A DNA stretch of 46,496 nucleotides from NCBI RefSeq assembly GCF_021699055.1, contig NZ_SSXC01000069.1, positions 1-46,496 on the forward strand, read 5' to 3'. Below, in pieces: positions 31,803 to 40,445 of the stretch (within the stretch, counting starts at the first letter, position 1; each line of letters opens with the position of its first letter). The notes beneath the pieces were generated by a model that was not told the origin of the DNA, searched no databases, and saw nothing but the letters and a program-made list of their open reading frames with translations. The translations under genes were made by a program, and so were the position numbers. The DNA is from Blastococcus sp. MG754426. Lineage in GTDB: Bacteria > Actinomycetota > Actinomycetes > Mycobacteriales > Geodermatophilaceae.

Positions 31803-31985
31803 TGGTACCTTTCAGCCCGCCGGCCCCGCGCCGGCGGCGCAGCAGCAGCGAAGTCCGGTGCGAACCCGGCGCTGTCCCGCAACTGTGAAGGCCTCCCACG
31901 GGGGCCGAGCCAGATCGCCTGCCCTGCGCCGTGCACCCGACCCTCGCGGCAGGGGTCGCGCACCGGGCGTCCGACCAGCTCGGGC
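31803..31985 (+). ncRNA. Cobalamin (adenosylcobalamin) riboswitch
   Basis: The core GAAGTCCGGTGCGAACCCGG, GCTGTCCCGCAACTGTGA and the B12 box AGCCAGATCGCCTGCC (31908-31923) are all present in order. It starts shortly after a TACCTT -10 box (31806-31811) and ends before the ribosome site of the BtuF-like gene. It should shut off the vitamin B12 importer when adenosylcobalamin is plentiful. The exact ends are approximate. Confidence 0.9.
31806..31811 (+). promoter_or_regulatory. -10 box of the B12 importer operon
   Basis: TACCTT lies just upstream of the riboswitch; a start about 7 nt later would make the riboswitch the first part of the transcript. Confidence 0.45.
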
Positions 31986-32018
31986 GACGACGCTCGCCGC
32001 CTCCCGTGGAGGCCCTCC

Positions 32019-32996
32019 TTGCCCGGCACTTCCCCCCGCGCTCCGCGGTCGACCTCGTCCGCCCCGCGGCGGCGCTCCCGCGCCCTCGTCGGTCTGCTGG
32101 CCGCTCCCCTGCTCGCCCTGACCGCCTGCGGCGGGTCGTCCGGCACGACCGCCGACGAGCCCGCACCCTCGTCGGCCGCCGGCGACTTCCCGGTCACGGT
32201 CACCGGGGACAACGGCCAGGTGACGCTCGAGGAACGTCCCGAGGACATCGTCTCCATGTCGGCCACGGCGACGGAGATGCTGTTCGCCATCGGCGCCGGG
32301 AACCAGGTCGAGGCCGCCGACGACAACTCCAACCACCCGGCGGAGGCGCCGACGACGGACCTGTCGGCGTTCACGCCCAACGCCGAGGCCATCGCCGGGT
32401 ACGACCCGGACCTCGTCGTGCTCAGCAACGACACCAACGGCATCGTCGACGCGCTCGAGACCCTCGACGTGCCGGTGCTGCTGCTCGAGGCGGCCACCGA
32501 CCTCGACGACACCTACGCGCAGCTGGAGCTGCTCGGCGAGGCGACCGGCCACCCGGAGGAGGCCGCCGAGGTCGTGGCCGACGTGCGCGACCGCATCCAG
32601 GCCGCCGTCGACTCCGTGCCCGCCGATGCCGCGGGGCAGCGGGTGTTCCACGAGCTCGGCCCGGAGCTGTACTCCGCGGACAGCAGCACGTTCATCGGCA
32701 GCATCTACGGCCTGTTCGGCCTGGAGAACATCGCCGACGGCGCGGCCGACGCCAGCGGCGGCTACCCGCAGCTCTCCGCCGAGTACGTCGTCGACCAGGC
32801 GCCGGACATCATCGTGCTGGCCGACACCAAGTGCTGCGCCCAGACCGCGGAGACCGTCGCGCAGCGGCCGGGCTTCGGCGAGGTACCGGCGGTCGTGCAG
32901 GGCCGGGTCGTGGAGGCCGACGACGACGTCGCCTCCCGCTGGGGCCCGCGCGTCGCGGACTTCGCCGAGACCGTCGCCGGGGCGCTCCAGGGCTGA
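32019..32996 (+). CDS. btuF: Cobalamin-binding lipoprotein, BtuF-like (ABC importer)
   Basis: This 325-aa lipoprotein has a long charged head, a hydrophobic stretch and the lipobox LTAC with lipidated Cys 37. It has the two-lobed substrate-binding fold of the TroA/BtuF superfamily (EDIVSMSATATEMLFAIGAG, DPDLVVLSNDTNGIVDALE, GRVVEADDDVASRWGPRVAD). A B12 riboswitch stands just upstream, which makes B12 (or an analogue) the likely ligand rather than iron siderophores. The TTG at 32019 has a strong GGAGG site 6 nt upstream. Two Cys near the C-terminus (CCAQT) are unusual. It is the first gene of a three-gene importer. Confidence 0.9.
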   Translation: MPGTSPRAPRSTSSAPRRRSRALVGLLAAPLLALTACGGSSGTTADEPAPSSAAGDFPVTVTGDNGQVTLEERPEDIVSMSATATEMLFAIGAGNQVEAADDNSNHPAEAPTTDLSAFTPNAEAIAGYDPDLVVLSNDTNGIVDALETLDVPVLLLEAATDLDDTYAQLELLGEATGHPEEAAEVVADVRDRIQAAVDSVPADAAGQRVFHELGPELYSADSSTFIGSIYGLFGLENIADGAADASGGYPQLSAEYVVDQAPDIIVLADTKCCAQTAETVAQRPGFGEVPAVVQGRVVEADDDVASRWGPRVADFAETVAGALQG

Positions 32997-33010
32997 GGAC
33001 CTCCCCCGGC

Positions 33011-34108
33011 ATGAGCACCGCAGCACCCGGCACCCGGTCCGGCCGCACCCCGGCCGGACCGGGTGCCGTGCGTTCGCGGCGCTCGGCGTTCCTCGCCGGC
33101 ACCGGGACCGCGGTCGTCCTGGTGGCGGCGGTGCTGGCGGCGGTGTGGGTCGGTGCGGTGCCGCTGCCGCCGGGCGCGGTCGTCGCCACGCTGCTCGACC
33201 GCGCGGTGGCGCCGCTGGGGATCGACGTGCCCGGCGCGCTCGAGGGCACCCGCGGAGCGGTGCTGGTGGAGCTCCGCCTGCCCCGCGTGGTGCTCGCGGT
33301 CCTGGTCGGCGCCGGGCTGGCCGTCTCGGGCGCGGCCTACCAGGGGGTGTTCCGCAACCCGCTCGCCGACCCCTACCTGCTCGGTGCCGCGGCCGGGGCC
33401 GGGCTGGGCGCCACCCTGGTGATCGCCTACGCACCCGGCCAGCAGATCGGCCCGGTCGGGGTCGTCCCCCTGGCCGCCTTCGTCGGCGCGCTGGTCGGTG
33501 TCGGCTGCGCCCTGGCCCTGGGGCACGCCGCCGGCGGGTCGCAGAGCGCGTCGCTGCTGCTGGCCGGCATCGCCGTGGCCGCGTTCCTGGCGGCGGCGCA
33601 GACGCTGGTGCAGCAGCAGAACACCGACGACCTGCGGGAGATCTACGGCTGGCTGCTCGGCCACCTCGGTGGCGCCCAGTGGTCCGACGTCGGCCTGGTG
33701 CTGCCCTACCTCGGGGTGGCCGTGGGCACGCTGCTGCTCTGCGCCCGGCCGCTGGACGTGCTCGCCGTCGGTGACGACGAGGCGCGTTCGCTGGGCGTGC
33801 ACCCGGGCCGGTTGCGGCTGCTGGTGGTGGTCGCCGCCTCGCTCGCGACCGCGTCCGCCGTCGCGGTCAGCGGGCTCATCGGCTTCGTCGGCCTGGTCGT
33901 GCCGCACATCGTCCGGCGGCTGGTCGGCGCCGCGAACGCCCGGGTGCTGCCGGTGTCCCTGCTCGCCGGTGGGGCGTTCCTGGTGCTCGCCGACCTGCTC
34001 GCCCGCACCGTCCTGTCCCCCGCGGAGCTGCCGCTGGGGGTGGTCACCGCGTTCGTCGGCGCCCCGTTCTTCGCGGGCCTGCTGTGGGCGGGGGCGCGGC
34101 GGCGGTGA
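33011..34108 (+). CDS. btuC: FecCD-type ABC permease, BtuC-like
   Basis: This 365-aa permease of the FecCD/BtuC family has about ten helices, the repeat signature LPRVVLAVLVGAGLAVSGAA and RNPLADPYLLGAAAGAGLGA, and the second half with GLIGFVGLVVPHIVRRLVG. The ATG at 33011 follows the btuF stop by 14 bases and its stop overlaps the ATPase start as GTGA. With BtuF and BtuD it forms the B12 importer under riboswitch control. Homodimer formation is expected. Confidence 0.93.
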   Translation: MSTAAPGTRSGRTPAGPGAVRSRRSAFLAGTGTAVVLVAAVLAAVWVGAVPLPPGAVVATLLDRAVAPLGIDVPGALEGTRGAVLVELRLPRVVLAVLVGAGLAVSGAAYQGVFRNPLADPYLLGAAAGAGLGATLVIAYAPGQQIGPVGVVPLAAFVGALVGVGCALALGHAAGGSQSASLLLAGIAVAAFLAAAQTLVQQQNTDDLREIYGWLLGHLGGAQWSDVGLVLPYLGVAVGTLLLCARPLDVLAVGDDEARSLGVHPGRLRLLVVVAASLATASAVAVSGLIGFVGLVVPHIVRRLVGAANARVLPVSLLAGGAFLVLADLLARTVLSPAELPLGVVTAFVGAPFFAGLLWAGARRR

Positions 34109-34911
34109 GCGGCCGGGGCCCGGTGGACCCGCGCGGCGGCGCGCGGGTGGAGGTGGTCGGCCTGGACGCCGGCTACGGACGGCGACCGGTGCTCTCCGCC
34201 GTCCGGTTGACCGTGGAGCCCGGTGGCTGGCTGGGCGTCATCGGCCCCAACGGGTCGGGGAAGTCCACGCTGCTGCGCTCGGTGCTGGGCCTGCACCCCC
34301 ACGCGGGGCAGGTGCGCATCGACGGCCTGCCGCTGGCCGGCATGCCACGCCGCGACCGCGCCCGCCTGCTGGCCTACGCCCCGCAGCTGCCGGTGCTCCC
34401 CGACGGGGTCAGCACGCGGGACTACGTCCTGCTGGGGCGCACCCCGCACCGCCCGCTGCTGGCCGCGCCCCGCCGGGTCGACCGGGAGGTTGTCGCCGAC
34501 GTCATGGGCCGGCTGGAGCTCGACGGGCTGGCCGACCGGGCCGTCGTCACCCTGTCCGGCGGGGAGCAGCAGCGCGCCGTCCTCGCCCGGGCGCTGGCCC
34601 AGCAGCCGCGGGTGCTCCTGCTCGACGAGCCGACCGCCGCACTCGACCTCGGCCACGCCCAGCAGGTGCTCGACCTGCTCGACCGGCTGCGCCGGCAGGA
34701 CGGGCTGACCGTGCTGAGCACGCTGCACGACCTGACCCTCGCCGGGCAGTACGCCGACCACCTCACGCTGCTCGCCGAGGGCCGGGTGGTCGCCGAGGGC
34801 AGCCCGGAGCAGGTGCTCACCGCCGCGGTGCTGGCGGAGCACTACGGCGCCCGCGCGCGGATCGTCCCCGGGCCCCACGGTCCGGCCGTCCTGCCCGTCC
34901 GCGGCGCCTGA
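34105..34911 (+). CDS. btuD: ABC transporter ATP-binding protein, BtuD-like
   Basis: This 268-aa ATPase has Walker A GPNGSGKST (residues 47-55), the signature LSGGEQQR, Walker B VLLLDEPTAALD and the His switch in LHDLTLAG. It fits FecE/BtuD proteins that pair with FecCD permeases. The GTG at 34105 overlaps the btuC stop; the in-frame GTG at 34084 would overlap it more. The C-terminus PAVLPVRGA is complete. A palindrome follows, probably the operon terminator. Confidence 0.93.
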   Translation: MSGRGPVDPRGGARVEVVGLDAGYGRRPVLSAVRLTVEPGGWLGVIGPNGSGKSTLLRSVLGLHPHAGQVRIDGLPLAGMPRRDRARLLAYAPQLPVLPDGVSTRDYVLLGRTPHRPLLAAPRRVDREVVADVMGRLELDGLADRAVVTLSGGEQQRAVLARALAQQPRVLLLDEPTAALDLGHAQQVLDLLDRLRRQDGLTVLSTLHDLTLAGQYADHLTLLAEGRVVAEGSPEQVLTAAVLAEHYGARARIVPGPHGPAVLPVRGA

Positions 34912-34966
34912 GCGGGTCAGGCCCGCCGCTCCGGTGACGACGGGGAGGGGGCGCAGTCGTCCTGAC

Positions 34967-35013
34967 GGCGGTAGCGCTCTGCCCCGCGGGTGCGGGCAGA
35001 GCGCGACTCGCCC
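34967..35013. terminator. REP-like palindrome, copy 2 / bidirectional terminator
   Basis: Arms GCGCTCTGCCC and its exact complement (34975-34985 and 34994-35004) extend outward with weaker pairing to 34967 and 35013. It lies between the convergent btuD and pxpC genes, so it may end both. The arm sequence is shared with the palindrome at 11694-11741. Confidence 0.6.
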
Positions 35014-35051
35014 GGGAGCACCACCGGTTCACGGCAGCCACGCGGCGCAGG

Positions 35052-35903
35052 TCAGCGCGCGGCGCGGAAGCGGACCCGGTCCCCCGGCCGCAGCTGCGCG
35101 GCCACCGGCAGGTCCGCGGTGACGACGACGGCGAGCACCGGGTAGCCCCCGGTGACCGGGTGGTCGGCCAGGAAGAGCACCGGGGCGCCGTCCGGCGGCA
35201 CCTGCAGCGCACCGGGCACCAGCCCCTCGCTGGCCAGCTCGCCGTCGCGGGCCCGCCGGAGCCGGGGCCCGGCCAGCCGCAGGCCCACCCGGTCGCTGTC
35301 GGCGGCCACCTCCCAGGCCCCGGAGATCAGCGCCGGCCACGCCGCGCCGTCGAACCAGTCGCGCCGCGGGCCGGGCAGCAGCCGCAGCACCGGACGCTCC
35401 GGCGGCCCGGCCACGGGGGCGACGTCGACGACCGGCTCCTCCCCCGCCAGCCCGCCGACCGGCAACCGCCTCCCCGCGGCCAGCGCGGGCGGGCCCAGGC
35501 CGGACAGCGTGTCCGTGCTTCGCGACCCGAGCACCGGCGGGACGTCGATGCCGCCGCGCACCGCGAGGTAGCTGCGCAGCCCCACCCGCGGGGTGCCCAG
35601 CGCCAGCACGGCGCCGGGTCGCAGCGTGGTCGGCGCGGCGAACGGGGCCGGTCGGCCGTCGACGACGACGGGCACCGGCGCACCGGTCACCGCCACCAGC
35701 AGGGTGCGCTCGGCCCGCACCCGCAGCCCCCCGGCCGTCGCCTCGACCACCGCCGCCGCGGGGTCGTTGCCCACCAGCCGGTTGGCCAGCGCCGCCGCCG
35801 GCCGGTCGGCGGCGCCCGAGCGCGGCACGCCGATCGAGGCCCAGCCGGTCCTGCCGGCGTCCTGCACCGTCGCGAACGGGCCGGGTGCGAGCACGGTCAG
35901 CAC
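35052..35903 (-). CDS. pxpC: 5-oxoprolinase subunit PxpC-like
   Basis: This 283-aa protein is a biotin-dependent carboxyltransferase-domain protein of the AHS2/PxpC family, the C subunit of the ATP-dependent 5-oxoprolinase that opens pyroglutamate to glutamate. Family features include VLAPGPFATVQDAGRTGWAS near the N-terminus, GVPRSGAADRPAAALANRLVGND, LAVRGGIDVPPVLGSRSTDTL and the C-terminal HPVTGGYPVLAVVVTADL. The GTG at 35903 directly follows the pxpB stop (TGAGTG, no gap), so the two are translationally coupled. The third subunit, pxpA, is about 2.6 kb away. Confidence 0.9.
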   Translation of the reverse strand: MLTVLAPGPFATVQDAGRTGWASIGVPRSGAADRPAAALANRLVGNDPAAAVVEATAGGLRVRAERTLLVAVTGAPVPVVVDGRPAPFAAPTTLRPGAVLALGTPRVGLRSYLAVRGGIDVPPVLGSRSTDTLSGLGPPALAAGRRLPVGGLAGEEPVVDVAPVAGPPERPVLRLLPGPRRDWFDGAAWPALISGAWEVAADSDRVGLRLAGPRLRRARDGELASEGLVPGALQVPPDGAPVLFLADHPVTGGYPVLAVVVTADLPVAAQLRPGDRVRFRAAR

Positions 35904-36533
35904 TCAGCCCACCGCCCGGAACCGGACCGGCGTACCCGGCGCGAGCAACGCGGGTGGGTCCCGGTCGACGTCGAAGAGCACCGCGTCGGTGCGCCCGACG
36001 AGCTGCCACCCCCCGGGCGAGGCGCGGGGGTAGACCCCGGCGTAGGGCCCGGCCAGCCCGACCGACCCGGCCGGCACCCGGGTGCGGGGGGTGGCCCGGC
36101 GTGGCACGTGCAGGTCCGCCGGGAGCCCGGTCAGGTAGCCGAAGCCGGGGGCGAACCCGCCGAAGGCCACGGTGAGCGCGGCGCCGGTCAGCGCGGCGAC
36201 GACGCCGTCGGCCGTACGCCCGGTGCGGCGGGCGACCTCGGCCAGGTCCGGCCCGTCGAACACCACCGGCAGCACCACGGGCTCCCTCGCGGAGCCATCG
36301 CCGGGGACGGCGGGGACGAGCCTCTGGAGCGCGGCCAGGTCCCGGTCGGTCACCGGCCGGTCGAGCAGCACGAGGACGGTGCGCGCCGCGGGCACCAGGT
36401 CGGCCTGCCCGGTGAGCGGGGCGGCGAGCAGCGCCGCGTGCAGCCCGGGCACGTCGGCCGGGTCGGCGGCCTCCACCAGCACCGCGCGGTCGCCGTACGC
36501 CGTCGCGCGGTGGCTGCCCTCGGTGCCCGTCAC
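35904..36533 (-). CDS. pxpB: 5-oxoprolinase subunit PxpB-like
   Basis: This 209-aa protein is a KipI/AHS1 (PxpB) family subunit. It has YGDRAVLVEA near the N-terminus and the signature GGFAPGFGYLTGLP, then VPRRATPRTRVPAGSVGLAG and the end GGWQLVGRTDAVLFDVDRD. It acts with PxpC in the 5-oxoprolinase. I place the start at GTG 36533 because the upstream frame (to 37574) is only a shadow of the opposite-strand genes. It is divergent from the membrane protein gene at 36606 with a 72-bp gap. Confidence 0.88.
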   Translation of the reverse strand: MTGTEGSHRATAYGDRAVLVEAADPADVPGLHAALLAAPLTGQADLVPAARTVLVLLDRPVTDRDLAALQRLVPAVPGDGSAREPVVLPVVFDGPDLAEVARRTGRTADGVVAALTGAALTVAFGGFAPGFGYLTGLPADLHVPRRATPRTRVPAGSVGLAGPYAGVYPRASPGGWQLVGRTDAVLFDVDRDPPALLAPGTPVRFRAVG

Positions 36534-36605
36534 CGCCCCATGATCGGGCACCGGGCGAGCGCCCCGGTCCGCCGGACCGGGGGCGGGGTGGAATGCTGGC
36601 CCGCC

Positions 36606-37766
36606 GTGATCTCGCCGCCGGCCGCCCAGGACCCCCGCGACGACGCGGGGACCGCTCCCGGCGTCGCGCCCACCGTGGTGGTCGGCCTGGTCGCCGCCCC
36701 CGGCGCGGCCGCCGAGCTGGCCCGGGGCCTGGCCGGCGACCTCGCCGCGGAGCTGGCGGCCCGGCACCCCGAGGTCACCTGGCAGGTGCCGGTGGTCGAG
36801 GACGGGCTGGTGCAGCCCCCGGCCGACGACGCCGAGCTCGTCGCCGCCACCCGCGAGCGGCTGCTGTCGGCCGACTGGGACCTCGCGGTCTGCCTCACCG
36901 ACGTCCCGCTCGAGGTGTCCCGGCGCCCGGTCGTCGCCCACGCGAGCCCGGTGCACGGCGTCGGGGTGCTCTCGCTGCCCGCGCTCGGGGCCGTGGGGCG
37001 ACGGCGCCGGGCGGTGGGGACGGCGGCCGGCCTGGTGCAGGCCCTGGTGAGCGACGGCGACGACGACCCCGCGGACCCCGGCGACCGGGCGGTGCTCGGC
37101 CTCCGGCTGCGCCAGCTGGCCACCGACCCGGCCGACGCCGCCGAGGGCGTCCGGTTCACCGCCCGCGTCCTCTCGGGCAACCTGCGCCTGCTCAGCGGCA
37201 TGGTGCGGGCCAATCGGCCCTGGCGGCTGGCGATCCGGCTGTCCCGCGCGCTGACCGCGGCGATCGCCGCCGGGGTGTTCGCGCTCGTGACCCCGGACAT
37301 CTGGCGGCTGGCCGACGCCTACGGGGCGTGGCGGCTGGCGCTGGTCGGCGTGGGCTCGGTCGTGGCCATCGCGGGCACCCTCGTCGTGGGCGCCGAGCTG
37401 TGGGAGCGGCCGCGGAGCCGGCGGGTGCGCAAGCAGGTCGCGCTGTTCAACGCCGCCACCGTCGCCACCGTGGCCATCGGGGTGCTGTCGCTGTACCTCG
37501 CGCTGTTCGTGCTCGCCCTGCTCGGCGGGCTGCTGCTGGTCGTCGAGCCGCTCTTCGCCGAGGGGCTGGGGCACCCGGCGGCCCTCTCGGACTACCTGGA
37601 GCTGGCCTGGCTCACCTGCTCGCTGGCGACCGTCGGCGGTGCGCTGGGGGCCGGGCTGGAGTCCGACGAGGCGGTGCGGGAAGCGGCCTACACCTACCGG
37701 CCGGGGACGGCGGAGGACACGTCGCGGGATGTGGATCCCGGGGTGCGGGCGGACAATCGGGCGTGA
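36606..37766 (+). CDS. Uncharacterised membrane protein
   Basis: I do not recognise a family for this 386-aa protein. The first 200 residues are soluble, with Ala/Leu-rich helices and acidic patches and a motif VVGLVAAPGAAAELARGLA; residues 60-130 contain a conserved-looking VLSLPALGAVGRRRRA. The C-terminal part has four to five helices (about 218-236, 243-262, 277-310 and 325-345), with the intervening WERPRSRRVRKQ loop and FNAATVATVAIGVLSLYLALF. The end is acidic. The GTG at 36606 has no ribosome site and only a poor -10 match. It overlaps the downstream GAF-ANTAR gene by GTGA, so the pair is an operon. It interrupts the pxp genes. Confidence 0.75.
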   Translation: MISPPAAQDPRDDAGTAPGVAPTVVVGLVAAPGAAAELARGLAGDLAAELAARHPEVTWQVPVVEDGLVQPPADDAELVAATRERLLSADWDLAVCLTDVPLEVSRRPVVAHASPVHGVGVLSLPALGAVGRRRRAVGTAAGLVQALVSDGDDDPADPGDRAVLGLRLRQLATDPADAAEGVRFTARVLSGNLRLLSGMVRANRPWRLAIRLSRALTAAIAAGVFALVTPDIWRLADAYGAWRLALVGVGSVVAIAGTLVVGAELWERPRSRRVRKQVALFNAATVATVAIGVLSLYLALFVLALLGGLLLVVEPLFAEGLGHPAALSDYLELAWLTCSLATVGGALGAGLESDEAVREAAYTYRPGTAEDTSRDVDPGVRADNRA

Positions 37767-38491
37767 CCATCGGCAGGCGGTTCGAGGCGGCGCTCGCGCG
37801 GCACTCCGACCCCGCGCTGGCCGGGCCGGAGGCGCTCCCGGTGCGGCTGAGCCGGGCCGCCGCCGACCTGCTCGGGGTCGACGGCGCCGGCCTGACCCTC
37901 GTCGACGGCACCGGCCGGCGGATCCCCCTGGGGGCCAGCAGCCCGGAGGCAGCCGGGGCCGAGCGCATGCAGTTCACCGCGGGCGAGGGACCGTGCGCGG
38001 CCGCGGAGACCACGGGCCAGCCGGTGTTCGCCGTCGAGGAGGACCTGCGGCGCCGCTGGCCGCTCTTCGCCGACCTGCTGCTGGGCGGCACGGGTTTCCG
38101 CGCCGTCGTCGCCCTCCCCCTCCGCCCGGGCCCCGCCGGGCCGGGGGCGCTCGACCTGTTCTTCACCCGGCCGGCCGACGTCGCGGCGCTCGACGTCTTC
38201 GAGGCGGTCGCGGTGGGTGAGCTGGTCACCTCGGCGCTCAGCGACGCGACGGTGTGGTCGACCTGGACGCCCGCCGAGGGGCCGGGGTGGCTGCAGGGCC
38301 CGGGGCCGCGGCGGCGGGCGGCGGTGTGGGAGGCGGTGGGCAAGCTGAGCGTCGCCCTCGACGTCGACCCGGTGGAGGCGCTGGGCCTGCTCCGCGTCGA
38401 CGCCTACGCGGCGGGGCGTTCCGTCGACGAGGTCGCCGCCGACCTGCTCGACGGCCACCGGTCGCTGGAGGACCTGCGCCCGCGCGGCTGA
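37763..38491 (+). CDS. GAF and ANTAR domain transcription antitermination regulator
   Basis: This 242-aa protein has a GAF domain (about 20-155; FTAGEGPCAAAETTGQPVFAV, WPLFADLLLGG, AVVALPLRPG) and a C-terminal ANTAR domain (about 185-235; AAVWEAVGKLSVALDVDPVE, LLRVDAYAAGRSVDEVAADL). ANTAR domains bind tandem hairpins in nascent RNA to prevent termination; the GAF domain would sense a small ligand or redox state. It is coupled by GTGA to the upstream membrane protein. The target RNA is unknown. The stop is 4 bases from that of convergent pxpA. Confidence 0.85.
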   Translation: MTIGRRFEAALARHSDPALAGPEALPVRLSRAAADLLGVDGAGLTLVDGTGRRIPLGASSPEAAGAERMQFTAGEGPCAAAETTGQPVFAVEEDLRRRWPLFADLLLGGTGFRAVVALPLRPGPAGPGALDLFFTRPADVAALDVFEAVAVGELVTSALSDATVWSTWTPAEGPGWLQGPGPRRRAAVWEAVGKLSVALDVDPVEALGLLRVDAYAAGRSVDEVAADLLDGHRSLEDLRPRG

Positions 38492-38495
38492 CCGG

Positions 38496-39272
38496 TCACC
38501 CGGTGAACGGCCCGACCCGCAGCCCGGCGACCTCCAGCGCGGCCCGCACCGTCCGCGCCAGCCGCACCGCGCCGGGGGTGTCCCCGTGCACGCACACGGA
38601 GGCCACCTCGACCCGCACCACGCTGCCGTCCACGGCGACCACGGCACCGTCGGCGGCCATCCGCACCGCCCGCTCGGCCACGACGGCCGGGTCGTGCACC
38701 AGCGCCCCCGCTGCTCCCCGCGGCACCAGCGTGCCGTCGGGGGCGTACCCGCGGTCGGCGAAGCCCTCCGCCACGGTCGGCAGCCCCGCGTCCTCGGCGG
38801 TGCTCAGCAGCAGCGAGCCCGGCAGGCCGAGGAGGGGCAGCCCCGCGTCGTAGGCGGCGACCGCCTCGACGACGGCGCGCGCCTGCGCCGCGTGGTGCAC
38901 CACGGCGTTGTAGAGGGCGCCGTGCGGCTTGACGTAGGAGACCCGGCCGCCGGCCGCCCGGGCCACGCCGTCCAGAGCGGCGAGCTGGTAGAGGACGTCG
39001 GCGGCCAGCTCGTCCGGGGCCACGTCGACGAACCGCCGGCCGAAGCCGGCGAGGTCCCGGTAGGACACCTGGGCGCCGATCGCCACCCCGGCGGTGACGG
39101 CCGCGGCGCACACGCGGCGCATGGTCAGCGGGTCTCCCGCGTGGAAGCCGCAGGCCACGTTGGCGCTGCTCACCACCTCCAGCAGCGCGTCGTCGTCACC
39201 CAGGCGCCAGACGCCGAACCCCTCGCCCAGGTCGGCGTTCAGGTCGATGCGGGGGGCGCCGGGTGCGGTCAC
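38496..39272 (-). CDS. pxpA: 5-oxoprolinase subunit PxpA (LamB/YcsF family)
   Basis: This 258-aa protein belongs to the LamB/YcsF family, the A subunit of 5-oxoprolinase. It has the signature [47 protein letters not shown] and [11 protein letters not shown]. The GTG at 39272 fits the family start. It is on the same strand as pxpB and pxpC but separated by the two plus-strand genes, so it is not in an operon with them. A GAGACT box lies 6 nt before the start, a weak leaderless match. Confidence 0.92.
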   Translation of the reverse strand: MTAPGAPRIDLNADLGEGFGVWRLGDDDALLEVVSSANVACGFHAGDPLTMRRVCAAAVTAGVAIGAQVSYRDLAGFGRRFVDVAPDELAADVLYQLAALDGVARAAGGRVSYVKPHGALYNAVVHHAAQARAVVEAVAAYDAGLPLLGLPGSLLLSTAEDAGLPTVAEGFADRGYAPDGTLVPRGAAGALVHDPAVVAERAVRMAADGAVVAVDGSVVRVEVASVCVHGDTPGAVRLARTVRAALEVAGLRVGPFTG

Positions 39273-39324
39273 GCGCGCAGTCTCGCACCGGAATGGCGGG
39301 CACCCGGCGGGCGCTGCACCCGGC

Positions 39325-40443
39325 ATGGGAGCCGCCGAGCCGCTCACGCTCTTCGACGTCGAGCCGCCGCCGGCGCCGATGCCGGCCAACCACCTGCTCC
39401 AGGTCCGCCGGATCTACGCGGAGCCGGCCGCCCTGGACTCCCCGCGCGGGCGGCAGGTGCTGGGTCGCTTCCCCGGGGTCGAGGTGGTCGAGGTGCCCTC
39501 GCACTGGCGGATCCCCGAGCTGCACGGCAACGCCGGCAACGTCGAGCGCTGGGTCCGGGTGAAGACCGAGACGCTGGTGCTGGGCGTCCGGAAGGGTCTG
39601 GTCACCCGGCCGAACGGCCGCTCGGCGGACTTCATCGCCCCCGGCCTCGCCAACGGCTGCGCGATGGCCTGCGCCTACTGCTACGTGCCGCGGCGCAAGG
39701 GCTTCGCCAACCCCATCACGGTGTTCACCAACATCGACCAGATCACCGGGCACCTGCGCCGGCACGTGGCCCGGCAGGGGCCCAGGACCGTGCCCGACCA
39801 GTGCGACCCGGCGGCCTGGGTGTACGACATCGGCGAGAACAGCGACTGCTCGGTCGACGCGCTGGTCAGCGACAACGTCGCCGACCTGGTGGCGACCTTC
39901 CGCGACCTGCCGACGGCGAAGGCGTCGTTCGCCACCAAGTACGTCAACCGGCAGCTGCTCGACCTCGACCCGCGCGGGCGGACCCGGGTCCGCTTCTCCG
40001 TCATGCCCGACGAGGACGCGCGGGTGCTCGACGTGCGCACCAGCCGGGTCGCCGAGCGCATCGCCGCGGTCGACGACTTCGTCGCGGCCGGCTACGAGGT
40101 GCACCTGAACCTCTCCCCCGTCGTCCTGCGCGAGGGCTGGGAGCAGGCCTGGGCCGAGCTGCTGGCGCGCCTGGACGACGAGCTCGGCGCCGCGGCGAAG
40201 GCCCAGGCCGCCGCCGAGGTCATCATGCTCACCCACAACGAGGCGCTGCACGAGGTCAACCTCGGCTGGCACCCCACCGCGGAGCAGCTGCTGTGGCGGC
40301 CCGACCTGCAGGAACCCAAGCGCAGCCAGAACGGCCAGGACAACGTGCGCTACCGGGCCGGGGTCAAGCGGGCGGCCGTCGCACGGCTGCGCGAGCTGGT
40401 CGCCCGGGAGGCGCCGTGGCTGCGCATCCGGTACGCCTTCTGA
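39325..40443 (+). CDS. splB: Spore photoproduct lyase family protein (radical SAM)
   Basis: This 372-aa radical SAM protein resembles spore photoproduct lyase, which repairs the UV-induced thymine dimer of spores. The cluster-binding cysteines are C112, C116 and C119 in [16 protein letters not shown]. The N-terminal [15 protein letters not shown] and the C-terminal [15 protein letters not shown] and [16 protein letters not shown] match the family, and the C-terminal RIRYAF end is typical. Most such actinobacteria do not make Bacillus-type endospores, so the role could be DNA repair after UV or drying. The start is an ATG with no clear ribosome site. Confidence 0.85.
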   Translation: MGAAEPLTLFDVEPPPAPMPANHLLQVRRIYAEPAALDSPRGRQVLGRFPGVEVVEVPSHWRIPELHGNAGNVERWVRVKTETLVLGVRKGLVTRPNGRSADFIAPGLANGCAMACAYCYVPRRKGFANPITVFTNIDQITGHLRRHVARQGPRTVPDQCDPAAWVYDIGENSDCSVDALVSDNVADLVATFRDLPTAKASFATKYVNRQLLDLDPRGRTRVRFSVMPDEDARVLDVRTSRVAERIAAVDDFVAAGYEVHLNLSPVVLREGWEQAWAELLARLDDELGAAAKAQAAAEVIMLTHNEALHEVNLGWHPTAEQLLWRPDLQEPKRSQNGQDNVRYRAGVKRAAVARLRELVAREAPWLRIRYAF

Positions 40444-40445
40444 CG

